DNA of 7,697 nt from Thermoplasmata archaeon (GTDB taxonomy: Archaea; Thermoplasmatota; Thermoplasmata; Thermoplasmatales; Thermoplasmataceae): assembly GCA_021850835.1 (NCBI GenBank), contig JAJZKS010000078.1, positions 1-7,697 of the forward strand. The letters run 5' to 3'. How positions within the stretch are numbered: position 1 is the stretch's first letter; every line of letters starts with the position of its first letter. This document shows positions 6,681 to 7,697 of the stretch, piece by piece. The position numbers and the translations under genes are program-made. A model generated the notes under the pieces. The model did no database searches and had not been told where the DNA came from. It was given only the letters and a program-made list of their open reading frames with translations.

Positions 6681-6895
6681 TTGATGTGCTGTTGCTAAAA
6701 TTAGAATTTAATAGATCAGACCTTTTCCGGCCCGGGACCTCTTGCCCTTCCAGTATCCTGTCATCAGACCCTGAATTCCATGGAATAGAATTCAAAAGGC
6801 AATTCCTTAACCCTATGCCAAACGCATAAGTAATATTTATTCGTATAAACCTCATTTATACGTAAAAACTAAATTACTATATTAACTTCACTGTC
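6681..6895. promoter_or_regulatory. Divergent intergenic region between exporter and regulator
   Basis: This 215-nt stretch separates the two divergent start codons. Besides the operator pair at 6823-6862 it holds a TATA-like TATTAAATT for the exporter (minus strand, about 6704-6712), AT-rich elements TTTATACG and CTATATTA before the regulator ATG, a perfect 12-bp palindrome ATTCCATGGAAT at 6775-6786 and an 8-bp direct repeat ATCAGACC at 6715-6722 and 6763-6770. Only the operator seems clearly non-random. I do not believe that the 62-codon minus-strand frame crossing this region is a gene. Confidence 0.6.
6823..6862. promoter_or_regulatory. Tandem inverted-repeat operator, probably bound by the adjacent winged-helix regulator
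   Basis: A perfect inverted repeat has arms CGTATAAA (6842-6849) and TTTATACG (6855-6862) with a 5-nt spacer. Immediately to its left, an imperfect copy has the same geometry: CGCATAAG (6823-6830), a 5-nt spacer, and TTTATTCG (6836-6843). Its left and right arms differ from the perfect site by two bases and one base respectively. The centres are 19 bp apart, about two helical turns, so two dimers could bind side by side. The right arm of the perfect site contains a TATA-like TTTATA 36-41 nt before the regulator ATG, so binding would likely block its transcription (autorepression). That the neighbouring regulator is the binder is inference from position. Confidence 0.7.
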
Positions 6896-7504
6896 ATGGA
6901 ACAGGACAATAAGTTTGAGGCTCTGGCCAATTCTTACCGCAATCCCACAAAATTCAGCATTATAGTTCTCCTGGCAGAACAAGGGAAAATGACCGTTACC
7001 CAGATGTCCCAGTTTATCAGTGTGAGCAGATCAAACCTGTACCATTTTGTTTCACAACTTCTTGAGGATGGCATACTCAATGAACCTGAAGTAATCCCAA
7101 AAAAGAACTACGTCGAGAAATTCTATTCCCTTAACGAAGAACTATTCAAGGCTACTGATTATGAGCAGTGGGGAGAAGTCCTCAAAAGCAAGTCCCCTGA
7201 TGAAATCAGGAGTCTGCTCAGTTCTGTTTTGCTGGGCTATTCAATGATGCTGAACATGGCAGCAAACAGGTTTGCCCATTCCAGTGATGATGAAGCAGCT
7301 AAACTGAAAGATTGGCTTACCAAGGAAATGCCGTGGTGCACGACATATTCCCTCCTCAGTAGAAAAGGCAGTGAGTCAATTGCACCTGCAGTAAAAGCAT
7401 TGGATAATTCCCTTTCGACAATCCCTGTAGACACTGAAGACAGGCAGCATTTCAGCAGGCTCCTAATTGTATTCCTTCCATTCCTTGGGGAGCGGGTGAA
7501 TTGA
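6896..7504 (+). CDS. Winged-helix transcriptional regulator (ArsR/MarR-like), likely local repressor of the exporter
   Basis: This 202-residue protein has an N-terminal winged helix: ALANSYRNPTKFSIIVLLAE (9-28) as helix 1-2, the helix-turn-helix MTVTQMSQFISVSRSNLYHF (32-51) with recognition helix about 44-56, then a wing over about 62-78 ending in YSLNEELF. The look is that of ArsR-type or HTH_20-type domains. The C-terminal half (about 90-202) is mostly helical and I do not recognise it; it probably serves dimer formation or effector binding. The single cysteine (C148) argues against a classical metal-thiolate sensor. The ATG at 6896 has no GGTGA site, which fits a leaderless or very short-leader mRNA. 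Its place opposite an MFS exporter, with an inverted-repeat operator between, is the usual layout of a drug- or metabolite-responsive repressor. The exact family and effector are unknown. Confidence 0.8.
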   Translation: MEQDNKFEALANSYRNPTKFSIIVLLAEQGKMTVTQMSQFISVSRSNLYHFVSQLLEDGILNEPEVIPKKNYVEKFYSLNEELFKATDYEQWGEVLKSKSPDEIRSLLSSVLLGYSMMLNMAANRFAHSSDDEAAKLKDWLTKEMPWCTTYSLLSRKGSESIAPAVKALDNSLSTIPVDTEDRQHFSRLLIVFLPFLGERVN

Positions 7505-7549
7505 CCCCCGATCCAAGTTTTGGATACCTGTTAATAGGGGTGGACTGAT

Positions 7550-7697
7550 TTGCCATTGAAAGACTCCGCCCATGAATACATAATTTTTGACAACCACATG
7601 CACTTGAACCCAAAAGGGAGATTTCTTGAAGCGGTGGACATGTTCCTTAAGGCAGGGGGAGACACATTCAATCTAGTTAACCTGCCGGACAACAGCC
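7550..7697 (+). CDS. TatD-like / amidohydrolase-fold metal-dependent hydrolase, 5' end only
   Basis: Only the first 49 codons lie in the window. The segment FDNHMHLNP (13-21) followed by GRFLEAVDMFLKAGGDTFNLVNLPD (23-47) matches the start of the archaeal TIM-barrel metal-dependent hydrolases related to TatD (COG1099-like, from memory). H16 and H18 form the HxH pair that holds the first metal. No ATG lies between the upstream in-frame stop (7535-7537) and the HxH motif. The start is therefore TTG at 7550, or less likely TTG at 7556, with a purine-rich GGGGTGG at 7537-7543 as ribosome-binding site. The only in-frame ATG nearby (7598) would remove the first metal ligand. It lies 45 nt after the regulator on the same strand and may be cotranscribed with it. 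Its substrate cannot be told from this fragment. Confidence 0.75.
   Translation, partial: MPLKDSAHEYIIFDNHMHLNPKGRFLEAVDMFLKAGGDTFNLVNLPDNS

Noticed and set aside
7237..7434. 65-codon minus-strand frame inside the regulator gene
   Set aside because: Antisense shadow; the plus-strand frame has a clear winged helix and fits the divergent arrangement.
1..7697. CRISPR array, insertion sequence or phage gene
   Set aside because: No regularly spaced repeats, terminal inverted repeats, transposase or integrase motifs; the region is core genome plus a small efflux module.

Overview
The window looks archaeal, most likely a member of the Thermoplasmatales or a close relative. It carries the archaeal exosome and proteasome gene cluster, its best ribosome-binding sites are GGTGA-type, and its proteasome alpha subunit matches what I recall of the Thermoplasma acidophilum protein almost throughout, including the gate residues Y8, D9, P17, Y26 and K66. 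I cannot fix the genus from sequence alone.

Layout: positions 1-5249 hold a minus-strand run of core information-processing genes. In transcription order these are psmA (20S proteasome alpha), the SBDS/SDO1 ribosome-maturation factor, rrp4, rrp41 and rrp42 (exosome cap and hexameric ring), ribosomal protein L37Ae, rpoP (RNA polymerase subunit P) and pus10 (tRNA pseudouridine synthase), which runs off the left edge. From rrp4 to pus10 the genes overlap or nearly touch (TAATG overlaps, gaps of 2-5 nt), so this is one tight operon. The SBDS gene is set apart: 57 nt with a palindrome and a T7 run separate it from psmA, and 284 nt separate it from rrp4. The superoperon therefore probably has three transcription units here.

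Positions 5250-5408 form the psmA promoter region. From 5409 to 7504 there is a typical local-regulation module: a minus-strand 12-TM MFS exporter of the DHA3/MFS_3 type, and a divergent plus-strand winged-helix regulator. The shared 215-nt intergenic region carries a perfect 8+5+8 inverted repeat, plus a second, imperfect copy of the same geometry 19 bp away. A plus-strand gene starting near 7550 is the 5' end of a TatD-like/amidohydrolase-fold metal-dependent hydrolase and is cut by the right edge.

Functionally, the left block links RNA degradation (exosome), protein degradation (proteasome), ribosome maturation and composition (SBDS, L37Ae), transcription (RpoP) and tRNA modification (Pus10). 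I found no tRNA, rRNA, CRISPR, insertion sequence or phage signature. I also see no convincing new system. The points most worth a second look are the tandem operator at 6823-6862, the split of the superoperon around SBDS, and several non-ATG starts.
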